Source: SZUA-368 sp028533045 (GTDB lineage: Bacteria; Spirochaetota; Spirochaetia; DSM-2461). From it: 64,000 nucleotides of DNA. Numbering within the stretch: position 1 is the first letter of the stretch; every line of letters begins with the position of its first letter. The notes below the pieces were generated by a model. That model had not been told where the DNA came from. It saw only the letters and a program-made list of their open reading frames with translations, and ran no database searches. The position numbers and the translations under genes were made by a program. Location of the stretch: contig JBNAIG010000027.1 of assembly GCA_050031985.1 (NCBI GenBank), forward strand, positions 124,001 through 188,000, written 5' to 3'. Below, one piece after another: positions 26,228 to 34,250 of the stretch.

Positions 26228-26989
26228 CTACAAAAAGCTCATTACCAGCTGGCGGGTCAAAAGAGACCAGCCGTCAACCAGTACGAATAAAATCAGCTTA
26301 AAGGGCATGGAGATCATAACCGGGGGCAGCATGATCATACCCATGGACATAAGAATGGATGCCACGACCATATCAATGATGATAAAAGGAATATAGATGA
26401 GGATCCCTATTTGAAAGGCGATCTTAAGTTCATTCAAAATAAAGGCGGGAATGAGCACGTAGGTGGGGACATCGGCAAAGGTTTCCGGCTGCTCCAGGCC
26501 CTGCATATTCATAAACAGGGCGATATTTTCGGGGTTATCCTTTACCTGTTTATACATAAAATAGCGAATGGGTCCCACACCACGAGTAAAAAGTTCTTCC
26601 ACTGTAATTTCTTCTTCTATAAATGGTTGGTAAGCCTGCTCGTATATCTGTTCAAAGGTAGGCCACATGATAAACAGGGTAATAAACAGGCTGATGCCCA
26701 TTAGCACACTCGATGGGGGAACCTGCTGCAGGTTAAGAGCTCTTTTAACAAAGTCGAGCACAATGGAAACCCGTAAAAAGGAGGTCATAATAACCATGAG
26801 CGACGGGGCCAGTGTGATGACAGTTAACAAAATAAGAAGCTGAATGGAAAATGCCATATCCCGGTTTGTTTCGGGCTGTCGCACAGATACATCTACCAGG
26901 GGAATATTCAGTCCCCCCTCGGCATCCTGGGCAGGTAAGAGGCTGGTAAGTACGAGAAAAAGGCTCATGATCAAAAGGAATCGCTTCAT
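26228..26989 (-). CDS. fliP: Flagellar export gate protein FliP
   Basis: The 253-residue protein starts with a cleavable signal peptide (hydrophobic residues 4-20, PAQDA), as usual for FliP. Four membrane helices follow. The family blocks LTVITLAPSLMVIMTSFLRV and LNLQQVPPSSVLMGISLFIT, and the late helix LASILMSMGMIMLPPVMISMPFK-like region (written here in part), are clear. FliP pentamers form the body of the export gate. The gene follows fliO directly (one base between stop and start). Confidence 0.96.
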   Translation of the reverse strand: MKRFLLIMSLFLVLTSLLPAQDAEGGLNIPLVDVSVRQPETNRDMAFSIQLLILLTVITLAPSLMVIMTSFLRVSIVLDFVKRALNLQQVPPSSVLMGISLFITLFIMWPTFEQIYEQAYQPFIEEEITVEELFTRGVGPIRYFMYKQVKDNPENIALFMNMQGLEQPETFADVPTYVLIPAFILNELKIAFQIGILIYIPFIIIDMVVASILMSMGMIMLPPVMISMPFKLILFVLVDGWSLLTRQLVMSFL

Positions 26990-26990
26990 T

Positions 26991-27593
26991 CTACAGGTCC
27001 TTTAAGCGATTCCGCTGACTGCGGAGAAAATTGAGAGACTCTTCCGAGGCTTCCCCCGCCTCCCCTTCCTTTGCGGGAGTCGGTGCCATTCCACTTACCA
27101 TTTCCCAGAAGGATTTCCCCTTCCGGTCGTGAAACTGTGACTGCTTGAGTTTGAGGGCGTCTATGGTTTCCTGATCCTTAATCTCCGTAACAAGGGCCAC
27201 GTTACTCTGGGAAGCGCCCAAAAGATAGTAACTGTTTTCCACTTCCACCACATGGAGTGACGTCTCACCGGTCAAAGCCTGGGACCCCATTATATTGATC
27301 ATATCCTGATCGCCAAAACGGTTACCCGAATAGCGGCGCAGAAGCTTAATAAAAAGCCAAATTATGACGATAACGATAATAAGAAAGAAGACCATTCGAA
27401 GATAATCGGCCGTAGTAATTCCCGTTGTGGTAAGGGAATCATTAATGACTTCTTCTCCCGGCACCGCTTCATCCGCCGGGGCGTCAAAGGTGAGGGTCGA
27501 TTCGTCAATAACGGGAAAATCCTTCTCTTCCTTCTCCTGAGAAAAGGCCGAAAAGGTCATAGCGATTAAAAAGAGAATTATAAGTTTTTTCAT
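26991..27593 (-). CDS. fliO: Flagellar biosynthesis protein FliO (FliZ of spirochaetes)
   Basis: A 200-residue protein with an N-terminal signal-like helix, an acidic periplasmic stretch (20-60), one strong membrane helix (about 66-84: VFFLIIVIVIIWLFIKLL) and a cytoplasmic domain with the FliO block ALTGETSLHVVEVENSYYLL. FliO helps FliP assemble into the export gate. In Borrelia and Treponema it is named FliZ. Its place between fliY and fliP is the standard one. Confidence 0.88.
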   Translation of the reverse strand: MKKLIILFLIAMTFSAFSQEKEEKDFPVIDESTLTFDAPADEAVPGEEVINDSLTTTGITTADYLRMVFFLIIVIVIIWLFIKLLRRYSGNRFGDQDMINIMGSQALTGETSLHVVEVENSYYLLGASQSNVALVTEIKDQETIDALKLKQSQFHDRKGKSFWEMVSGMAPTPAKEGEAGEASEESLNFLRSQRNRLKDL

Positions 27594-27625
27594 ACCCCTC
27601 CCAGAGTTTTTTACAGAGCCGGTTT

Positions 27626-28888
27626 CTATCCTTCTGTCATCTTATCCACACCGGATACAATTTCCGTTACACGAACACCAAAGTTTTCGTCGATAACCAC
27701 AACTTCTCCCTTGGCAATGAGATTATTATTTACAAGCACATCTACCGGTTCTCCGGCAAGCTTGTCAAGCTCAACAATGGTACCCTCTCCCATACCGAGG
27801 ATATCCTTAATCAACCATTTGGCCCGCCCCAGCTCTACGGTCATCTCCATGGCAACATCCATGAGAAGACTGATATTTCTCTGTTCCGAGCCGCTCAGGT
27901 TCTGGGCAAAATCGGGGAACTGTACGCTCTGCACATTGGGGGCAGGCTGCATTCCCATCATGTTCATCATCTGGGGGTTCATCATTTGGGGATTCATTCC
28001 GCCCATCTGATTCATACCACCCATCTGCTGGTTCATCATCTGGGGATTCATTCCACCCATCTGAGGATTCATGCCTCCCATCTGGGGGTTCATTCCGCCC
28101 ATCTGAGGATTCATACCACCCATCTGGGGGTTCATTCCACCCATCTGCTGATTCATATCCATCTGTCCCATTCCGCCCATAGGCTGCTGGCCCATGGAGG
28201 CTGCGAGATCGGGTGCGGCGGTGGCACCCATAAGTGCCGCCAATTCGCGAATCATATCGATAGGAAAAATTTCATATACGGTCTGCGGGTCCTGTCCTTC
28301 AATGTTCAAATCATAACTAACACGAACAAAATTATCTCCCGGAAGGGTAAGCATGGCCTTGGGCTCATTCTGTCCTTGGGGAGATTCGGTCATAATGCTC
28401 CGGCCCACCCGGTCACCGATTTTGGTCACCGCCGCTCCGGTAATCTGTGAAATAGCTTCACTTACCGAAGAAATGGCCGTGGCATCCAATTCCAGGTCGC
28501 TCTGCCCCATCATGGGCTCGGCAATTTTAAGGGTTGTATCCGGCGTAAGAACAAAGAGGTGCCCCCCGGCAAAACCTTCCGTAAAATCAGCCTTAATCTC
28601 AACGATTTCATCGGGGAGGGTGGAGAAGAAGCTCTCCTTACCCATAATTTCAAACTGAGCATTCCCCATGGTTACGGTGGTAACCATAATGCCGGAAAGG
28701 CTGGCCGACTGAACGTCATTCACTTCCTTGAAGAGTTCCGCCAAAACCTCCTGTTCGGAAGCACTGAGACTGCTGCCCCCCGCACCGGGAGAAGGCATGG
28801 CAGCTGCACCGGCACCACCCAGGGCATCATCCGTATCGCCGCTTAACAGAGCATCAATTTCATCTTGTGTCAGAGAGCCGTCACTCAT
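27626..28888 (-). CDS. fliY: Flagellar switch protein FliY with Met/Gln/Gly repeat linker
   Basis: The 420-residue protein has the short N-terminal CheY-binding-type helix (LTQDEIDALLSG), a CheC-like domain (about 45-225), a repetitive linker (232-317) and a FliN/SpoA C-ring domain at the end (VELGRAKWLIKDILGMGEGT, then GEVVVIDENFGVRVTEIV). FliY forms the bottom of the C-ring with FliM and FliG. In Bacillus the CheC-like part also dephosphorylates CheY-P through two ExxN sites. Here the aligned asparagines look replaced (near E55-D58 and E144-S147), so phosphatase activity is doubtful. The ATG overlaps the fliM stop. Confidence 0.93.
   Translation of the reverse strand: MSDGSLTQDEIDALLSGDTDDALGGAGAAAMPSPGAGGSSLSASEQEVLAELFKEVNDVQSASLSGIMVTTVTMGNAQFEIMGKESFFSTLPDEIVEIKADFTEGFAGGHLFVLTPDTTLKIAEPMMGQSDLELDATAISSVSEAISQITGAAVTKIGDRVGRSIMTESPQGQNEPKAMLTLPGDNFVRVSYDLNIEGQDPQTVYEIFPIDMIRELAALMGATAAPDLAASMGQQPMGGMGQMDMNQQMGGMNPQMGGMNPQMGGMNPQMGGMNPQMGGMNPQMMNQQMGGMNQMGGMNPQMMNPQMMNMMGMQPAPNVQSVQFPDFAQNLSGSEQRNISLLMDVAMEMTVELGRAKWLIKDILGMGEGTIVELDKLAGEPVDVLVNNNLIAKGEVVVIDENFGVRVTEIVSGVDKMTEG
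27938..28195 (-). repeat. In-frame 21-bp repeats in fliY coding for MGGMNPQ units
   Basis: The linker codes for about five perfect seven-residue units MGGMNPQ, flanked by degenerate versions (QQMGGMG, MNQMGGMNPQ, MMNPQ). The DNA copies differ at third codon positions, so selection on the peptide rather than very recent slippage is likely. The stretch joins the CheC-like domain to the FliN domain and is probably disordered and flexible. Confidence 0.9.
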
Positions 28889-29913
28889 TACTCTTCTCCT
28901 TCGGAAACAAGTTCTTCAAACTCGTCCTGGTCAATATCTTCAATTTTGCGCGTCACCTGAACGGCCATGGATTTCCCCACAAGACCGGGACGGCATTCGA
29001 ATTTCGGTCTGTTACCGATTTTTATGCTTAAGGGGTCATTAACCTTGGTGTTGGAAAGACGGATTACATCTCCCTGTCTAAGGTTAAGGACATCCTTCAT
29101 TGTCACATTGACATTCCCTATCTCTGCAGACATGGTGATTCCGATGGAGGAGAGCCGATCACGGAGAATATTCAGGTTTTCCGTGGTGGTTCCCCGTCTT
29201 ACCGTTGAATACCAATACTGAGCGGAAAGCTTGGAAATGATAGGCTCGATGGTCAGATAGGGAATACAGAAGTTCATCATCCCTTCCACCTGCTCTACTT
29301 TGGTTTCCAGTGTTACCAGTACCACCATTTCCGTGGGAGGTACGATCTGGGCAAACTGGGGATTGGTTTCTATCTGTCCCAGCCGGGGTCTCAGGTCGAT
29401 TACCTGGCTCCAGGCCTCACGCATGTTACCCAAGATCCGCACGATAATCGACTCGATTACGGACCGTTCGATTTCGGTGAGTTCCCGGGTGATTTTAGAA
29501 CCGTCCCCGGTGCCGCCGAAAAGACGGTCGATAATGGAAAAGGTAATGGACGGATCGATTTCCAGAATTGCCGAACCCTTGAGAGGGTCCATATTGATTA
29601 CGGCCAACGCCGTGGGAGACGGGATGGACCGGATAAATTCTTCATAGGTCAGCTGGTCTACAGAGGCTACATGTACGTGAACCAGAGATCGCAGCTGGGC
29701 GGAAAGGGAGGTTGAGGTGAGACGGGCAAAGGTCTCATGCATGAAGTTGATCGTTCGAATCTGTTCCTTGGAGAACTTGTCCGGACGACGGAAGTCCCAG
29801 ATACGGATATTTTTCCGGTCCTGAGGCTGTTGGGATTCCATGGGTTCCGTGTCCCCGGCGGAGATGGCTGTGAGAAGCTGATCAATTTCGTCCTGGGACA
29901 GAACTTCTGTCAT
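28888..29913 (-). CDS. fliM: Flagellar motor switch protein FliM
   Basis: The 341-residue protein starts with the CheY-P-binding helix (LSQDEIDQLLTAI), followed by the CheC-like middle domain with the FliM signature HETFARLTSTSLSAQLRS and a GGTG block. It ends in a SpoA domain (ILNLRQGDVIRLSNTKVNDP). FliM links FliG to FliY in the C-ring and receives CheY-P to change rotation. It overlaps fliY by one base and follows fliL by four. Confidence 0.97.
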   Translation of the reverse strand: MTEVLSQDEIDQLLTAISAGDTEPMESQQPQDRKNIRIWDFRRPDKFSKEQIRTINFMHETFARLTSTSLSAQLRSLVHVHVASVDQLTYEEFIRSIPSPTALAVINMDPLKGSAILEIDPSITFSIIDRLFGGTGDGSKITRELTEIERSVIESIIVRILGNMREAWSQVIDLRPRLGQIETNPQFAQIVPPTEMVVLVTLETKVEQVEGMMNFCIPYLTIEPIISKLSAQYWYSTVRRGTTTENLNILRDRLSSIGITMSAEIGNVNVTMKDVLNLRQGDVIRLSNTKVNDPLSIKIGNRPKFECRPGLVGKSMAVQVTRKIEDIDQDEFEELVSEGEE

Positions 29914-29917
29914 AAAC

Positions 29918-30472
29918 CTACCCTTCTATAATCTGGAATTCCTCAAATACCACGTCCTTGATAACGCCGGTGGAAAGGATTCCATTTACCATGCTCTTGA
30001 GCTCTTCCTTGAGGATTTGTTCCTGATCCGGCTTAAGCTCGCCCACGGTTTTCTTGCTAAAATAGTTACGGATCATATCGGTGAGGGGGGCCACTTTGGA
30101 GGTAAGCTCCGCTCCCACAGTGTTGTCCTTTTCCGAATCGTAACCGAGCAGCACCTTTACGATGATACTGGAACGGGTCGGATCGTTGGTGGTGGTCCGG
30201 ATTTCGTTAATCAAGCTAAAGTAGGTATAGACCTCCGGCTTGGTTTCGTACTCCTGACTCACGGCGGGAAAATTACGGGACACACTGTTACGGTCCATAA
30301 TTTTGTAGGTCACCACACTTACTGTAACAGTAACGATAAGTCCTACAAGGATACCCACAACCCAGATGAGAATACGGGCCAGTCCCTCGGAGAGACCCTT
30401 CTTTTTCTTCTCCCCCGTAATGTCCCCATCCTGAACATCAACCTGGCTTAAATCTAACTCTTCATCACCCAT
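29918..30472 (-). CDS. fliL: Flagellar stator-associated protein FliL
   Basis: The start is placed at the ATG at 30472, which has an AAGGAGAG ribosome binding site 8 bases upstream. A longer frame opening at 30520 lacks one. The 184-residue product has a short acidic cytoplasmic start, one membrane helix (about 31-55 of this form) and a periplasmic domain related to stomatin-type FliL, ending in VVFEEFQIIEG. In spirochaetes FliL helps orient and stabilise the stators of periplasmic flagella. The 107 bases between motB and this start hold no gene. Confidence 0.92.
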   Translation of the reverse strand: MGDEELDLSQVDVQDGDITGEKKKKGLSEGLARILIWVVGILVGLIVTVTVSVVTYKIMDRNSVSRNFPAVSQEYETKPEVYTYFSLINEIRTTTNDPTRSSIIVKVLLGYDSEKDNTVGAELTSKVAPLTDMIRNYFSKKTVGELKPDQEQILKEELKSMVNGILSTGVIKDVVFEEFQIIEG

Positions 30473-30579
30473 GGGGTCTCTCTCCTTATCTCGGTGCGGG
30501 ATAAACCCATCCCAAACCAAATTTTATCATTTTTTTCACATTTATGCAATTCAAATCGCACAGGTCGTTCACCGGATTG

Positions 30580-31323
30580 CTACAAATGCCCTTCCGACAA
30601 AATAATGACCTCCACCCGCCGGTTTTCCGACCGGGCGTCCTCCGTATCATCGGGATACAAGACAGGATTAGTATGGGCCAGTCCCATAATCTGAAACTGG
30701 AATTCATCGGCCCCGAAATCGGTCAAATAATGGAGCACGTTGGCCGAACGGGCGGCGGAAAGCTCCCAGTTGGAGGGCCACTCCCCTTCCGGGTCGGTAG
30801 GGCTCGAATCGGTATGACCTTCAATACGAAAGCTCCGGTCCGCCAGTTCGTCCATGGTAAGCAGGTCGGCCAGTTTCGTAAGAATCCCCCGGGCCTGTTC
30901 CATATTCAATTCGGCACTGGCGGGACGAAAAAACACATCCGCCGCCAGGGTAATCACGAGCCCCCGTTCGTCCTCGGAAACTTTTACCTTGTCACTATCG
31001 ATTTCCGGCTTAAAAAGGGAAACCGCCGTTTTCCGGGCCTTATCCAGTCCCGCCCCTTTACTCTGGGAAGGCATGGACATAATACTGTTCCCCAATTCGG
31101 CCAGTTCCCCTATTTCCAGGGTATTTCCTCCGGCCAAAGGCCCCAGGCCGTTAAAGGAGTACATAATCAGCTCCATCCGGGCCCCGTCTATCGCTTCGGG
31201 GTTCATAAGAAGTACGAAAAAGCAGAGCAGCAGGGTAACCATGTCGGAGTAGGTGGTCATCCACTCCGCGGCTCCCTGCTTGACTATGACACATTTTTCC
31301 TGTTGTTCATCTTCATCGGCCAT
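30580..31323 (-). CDS. motB: Flagellar stator protein MotB
   Basis: A 247-residue protein with a short cytoplasmic start and one membrane helix containing the proton-binding Asp27 in WMTTYSDMVTLLLCFF. It has a plug/linker region and a C-terminal OmpA-like peptidoglycan-binding domain (FRIEGHTDSSP, ELSAARSANVLHYL, NRRVEVIIL). With MotA it forms the ion-driven stator anchored to the cell wall. The Asp context is of the proton type, not resolved further. It follows motA by eight bases. Confidence 0.96.
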   Translation of the reverse strand: MADEDEQQEKCVIVKQGAAEWMTTYSDMVTLLLCFFVLLMNPEAIDGARMELIMYSFNGLGPLAGGNTLEIGELAELGNSIMSMPSQSKGAGLDKARKTAVSLFKPEIDSDKVKVSEDERGLVITLAADVFFRPASAELNMEQARGILTKLADLLTMDELADRSFRIEGHTDSSPTDPEGEWPSNWELSAARSANVLHYLTDFGADEFQFQIMGLAHTNPVLYPDDTEDARSENRRVEVIILSEGHL

Positions 31324-31331
31324 AGGCTCTC

Positions 31332-32108
31332 CTATTCTCCGCTCTCTTCAGAACTTTCCCGTTCATTGGGGGGCAGGAACTTCTCAAGTTTTTCCTTGAG
31401 GAGGTTGGGGTTATCACCGGACTGGATGGACAGGATTCCCTGAACCATAATTTCCATAACTATCATCTCTTCCTTGTCCCGTCCCTCAAGTTTTGTCTTG
31501 ATCGGGTCAAGAAGAAGGTTGGCAAAAATTGAACCGTACAGAGTGGTAATAAGGGCTACGGCCATGTTAGGACCTACGGAGGCCGTATCTTCCAGGTTGG
31601 CCATCATACCTACCAGTCCCAGCAGGGTACCGATCATCCCGAAGGCCGGTGCGTAGGCGGTCCACATTTCCATGAACTTGATACCGTCCTCATGGCGTCC
31701 CTGAATCTGTCCGATATCGGCATAAAGGATTTTCTTGATGATATCCGGGTCGGTACCGTCCACAACCAGACGAAGACCGGAACGGAGGAAGTCGTTTTCC
31801 ACATCGTTCAGGGCGTCATCCAGAGAAAGAAGACCTTCCTTACGGGCGCTGTCGGCGAACTGAACCAGCTGGTCAATCAGTTCACGCTTGTTATAGACCT
31901 GAATATTCAGGGCGATTTTAATAAAATTGAAACAGTTGAGGGCCCGCTCCAGGGGAACGGCTACCATACAGGCCGCGAAGGATCCGAGGATTACAACAAC
32001 GAATGAAGTGGGGTCCACAAACATTCCAATGGGGTTTCCCGCAATCAGAATGGCGGCTAATATAAGAACAAAGCCTCCTCCGATTCCGCCTATCGTTGCT
32101 ATATCCAT
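31332..32108 (-). CDS. motA: Flagellar stator protein MotA
   Basis: A 258-residue protein with four membrane helices (two at the start, two at about 150-205). The cytoplasmic loop carries basic and acidic residues that touch FliG (for example RKEGLLSLDDALND), and the helix-3 block AYAPAFGMIGTLLGLVGMM is typical. It makes the MotA5B2 stator. A strong AAGGAG ribosome binding site precedes the ATG. It lies between flbD and motB as in other spirochaetes. Confidence 0.96.
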   Translation of the reverse strand: MDIATIGGIGGGFVLILAAILIAGNPIGMFVDPTSFVVVILGSFAACMVAVPLERALNCFNFIKIALNIQVYNKRELIDQLVQFADSARKEGLLSLDDALNDVENDFLRSGLRLVVDGTDPDIIKKILYADIGQIQGRHEDGIKFMEMWTAYAPAFGMIGTLLGLVGMMANLEDTASVGPNMAVALITTLYGSIFANLLLDPIKTKLEGRDKEEMIVMEIMVQGILSIQSGDNPNLLKEKLEKFLPPNERESSEESGE

Positions 32109-32130
32109 AAATACTCCTTAATCCTCTTTC

Positions 32131-32334
32131 CTATTCCGAAATGGATATGCCGATACGCCGTCGGTACTCCACGATACGGTCTACAATGACTTTCTCGTCT
32201 TCCTGAACGGCGTAACGCTTACCCGAAAGCAGGGTGATGGAAGTCCGCTCCCCGTCAGTCTCGAGATACTCGATCTGATGGGGATTAAGATAGATTTTAC
32301 GTCCCTGCTTACCTTCCATCGTAATCTCTATCAC
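32131..32334 (-). CDS. flbD: Flagellar protein FlbD
   Basis: A 67-residue protein with the FlbD pattern: I.VT-like start, LNPHQIEYLETDGERTSITL, then GKRYAVQEDEKVIVDRIVEYRR. FlbD is a small conserved protein encoded between flgE and motA in spirochaetes and Gram-positive bacteria; its role in flagellar assembly is not well established. The length is normal. Confidence 0.9.
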   Translation of the reverse strand: MIEITMEGKQGRKIYLNPHQIEYLETDGERTSITLLSGKRYAVQEDEKVIVDRIVEYRRRIGISISE

Positions 32335-32363
32335 GGTTTACTCCTTCCTAATTTACTCTAAAC

Positions 32364-33770
32364 TTAGCGCTTCAGGCTCAAAATGGTATCGAGCATGGTG
32401 TCCGAAGTGGTAATGGTCTTACTGTTGGCCTGGAAACCTCTCTGGGTAACAATCAGGTCTACGAACTCGCTGGAAAGGTCTACGTTACTCATTTCCAGAG
32501 CACCGTTTACGAACTTACCCTTACCGGCAATGTTCGCTTCGCCCACGTTGGCCTGTCCCGAGTTAATCGATTCGGCGAACATGGTTTCTCCCTGCTTGAT
32601 AAGCCCGCCCGGGTTAATAAAGGAAGCCAAACCAATTTTGGCCAGTTCCCGGTTGGTTCCGTTGGAGTAAACTCCCGTAACGATACCGTTGGGATCGATG
32701 CTATAGCTTTCCAGGTAACCCATGGAGTAGCCGTTCTGGTAGTAGGCCTTGGTGGAAGAGGTCTCGGCAAACTGGGTTACCGTGTTCACATAGCTTCCCA
32801 CTTCTCCCAGGTTCAGGTTGAATGTCTGTGTTAGAGCCGCTTCTCCTTCCGGGGGAGTACCGCCGGCCACATCAAAGGTTACGGGAATCTGAAGTTTACC
32901 GGCGTTAATCAGGTTACCCGCCTCATCAACGGCAGATTCAAGGGAACCGAGGTTGTCAAAGGTCATGGTAAAAGTGTTACCCGCCGCCGCACCGTCTCCT
33001 ACGGAAAGGAGCGTATTGGTGGTATCTGCGGGAACCCCCTGGGCGTCTACTTCCGCATCGACAAATACGGAAACCTGCCACTGGTTATTCACACCGTTCA
33101 CCTTGGTAAACTGAACCCGCATATTGTGGACTTCACCAAAGTTGTCATAAATTTTCTTGTCCAGAGCCCAGGTACCCTTAAGAACATCGGCCGCACCGGA
33201 ATCTTCATTCACTTCGGGCATTCTCTTGTCCAGGTTACAGGCCAGATCCACATCTGTTGTGGCCTTGGCGGGATCCTTGGAACCGATGGGAATCATAATA
33301 TCCTGAACATCGGCGGCGGTTTGAATAATGGTTTCTCCATTAATCTCCTGAGCCTGCCAGCCCTGAACACGGAGACCGTTAGCGGGATTAACCAGCATAC
33401 CTTCCGAATCAACGCCAAAATCTCCGGCTCTGGTATAAAACTCCTGACTGCCCTTTCTCATGATGAAAAAGCCGTTGCCCTGAATGGCCAGATCCGAAGT
33501 AACTCCGGTGGTCTGGAGGGAACCCTGGGTATGGATCGTATCGATCACAGCGGTCTGAACACCCAAACCAACCTGCTTGGGATTCACACCACCAATCTCC
33601 TCGGTAGGCCGGGCGGCGCCGGACTGCATTTGGGAAATCATATCCTGAAAGTTCACGCGCCCCTTCTTAAAACCGATGGTGTTCACGTTGGATATGTTGT
33701 TACCAACCACATCCATTCTTGTCTGATGATTCTGAAGACCGGATACACCGGAATACAATGATCGCATCAT
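32364..33770 (-). CDS. flgE: Flagellar hook protein FlgE
   Basis: The 468-residue protein begins with the rod/hook heptad-repeat D0 helix and signature NISNVNTIGFKKGRVNFQDM, and ends with SNVDLSSEFVDLIVTQRGFQ and the C-terminal helix. Between lie the D1 and D2 beta domains. Lys165 (in GSKDP) and Cys178 (in DLACNL) occupy the same numbers as the residues that self-catalyse lysinoalanine cross-links between hook subunits in Treponema denticola. Cross-linking gives spirochaete hooks the strength to bend the cell. An AAGGAG ribosome binding site precedes the ATG; a second ATG follows at once. Confidence 0.97.
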   Translation of the reverse strand: MMRSLYSGVSGLQNHQTRMDVVGNNISNVNTIGFKKGRVNFQDMISQMQSGAARPTEEIGGVNPKQVGLGVQTAVIDTIHTQGSLQTTGVTSDLAIQGNGFFIMRKGSQEFYTRAGDFGVDSEGMLVNPANGLRVQGWQAQEINGETIIQTAADVQDIMIPIGSKDPAKATTDVDLACNLDKRMPEVNEDSGAADVLKGTWALDKKIYDNFGEVHNMRVQFTKVNGVNNQWQVSVFVDAEVDAQGVPADTTNTLLSVGDGAAAGNTFTMTFDNLGSLESAVDEAGNLINAGKLQIPVTFDVAGGTPPEGEAALTQTFNLNLGEVGSYVNTVTQFAETSSTKAYYQNGYSMGYLESYSIDPNGIVTGVYSNGTNRELAKIGLASFINPGGLIKQGETMFAESINSGQANVGEANIAGKGKFVNGALEMSNVDLSSEFVDLIVTQRGFQANSKTITTSDTMLDTILSLKR

Positions 33771-33776
33771 AGGGCT

Positions 33777-34241
33777 CTACTCCTTACCTTCTATCGTATT
33801 ACTTACTTGAATTATTTCGTTCATATCAAAATAGCGGCCGTTTACCAGGATCTGGGGATAATCCCCTCCGGTCACCGCTTCCACCGTACCGGTGATAGTG
33901 TTTTCCCCTTCCGAATACTGGACCGTCTTGCCCAGATAATTCATGGCGGAAGAAGCGTTAAGCTGGGAAGTGAGGTTCTGAAAACCTTCGCTCATGTTGG
34001 TCATCTGCTCAAGGGAGGAGAACTGGGCCATCTGGGAGATGAATTCCTTGTCTTCCATGGGCTTGGTGGGATCCTGATTCTGAAGCTGGGTAATAAGAAT
34101 CTTCAAAAAGTCATCCTTACCCAGTTCGTTGGATTTCACCGTACCGTTGTTAAGTGTTTTGTTAAACAGATTGACCGACTGGTCCAACATAGCCTTCTGG
34201 GCTGAATTCATCTGATTTGATACGCTATTGGCTTCAAACAT
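33777..34241 (-). CDS. flgD: Hook capping protein FlgD
   Basis: A 154-residue protein with the conserved FlgD N-terminus (LGKDDFLKILITQLQNQDPTK, PMEDKEFISQMAQFSSLEQ) and a short C-terminal beta part. The length matches the short form of FlgD. It caps the growing hook and is lost when the hook is complete. It lies between fliK and flgE, six bases before the latter. Confidence 0.95.
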   Translation of the reverse strand: MFEANSVSNQMNSAQKAMLDQSVNLFNKTLNNGTVKSNELGKDDFLKILITQLQNQDPTKPMEDKEFISQMAQFSSLEQMTNMSEGFQNLTSQLNASSAMNYLGKTVQYSEGENTITGTVEAVTGGDYPQILVNGRYFDMNEIIQVSNTIEGKE

Positions 34242-34250
34242 TACTCACTC

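Noticed and set aside
27938..28195. CRISPR-like or intergenic tandem repeat
   Set aside because: The 21-bp units are in frame within fliY and code for a peptide repeat; there are no spacers.
30544..31443. Long plus-strand frame opposite motB
   Set aside because: Antisense shadow of motB and the 3' end of motA, whose motifs are unambiguous.
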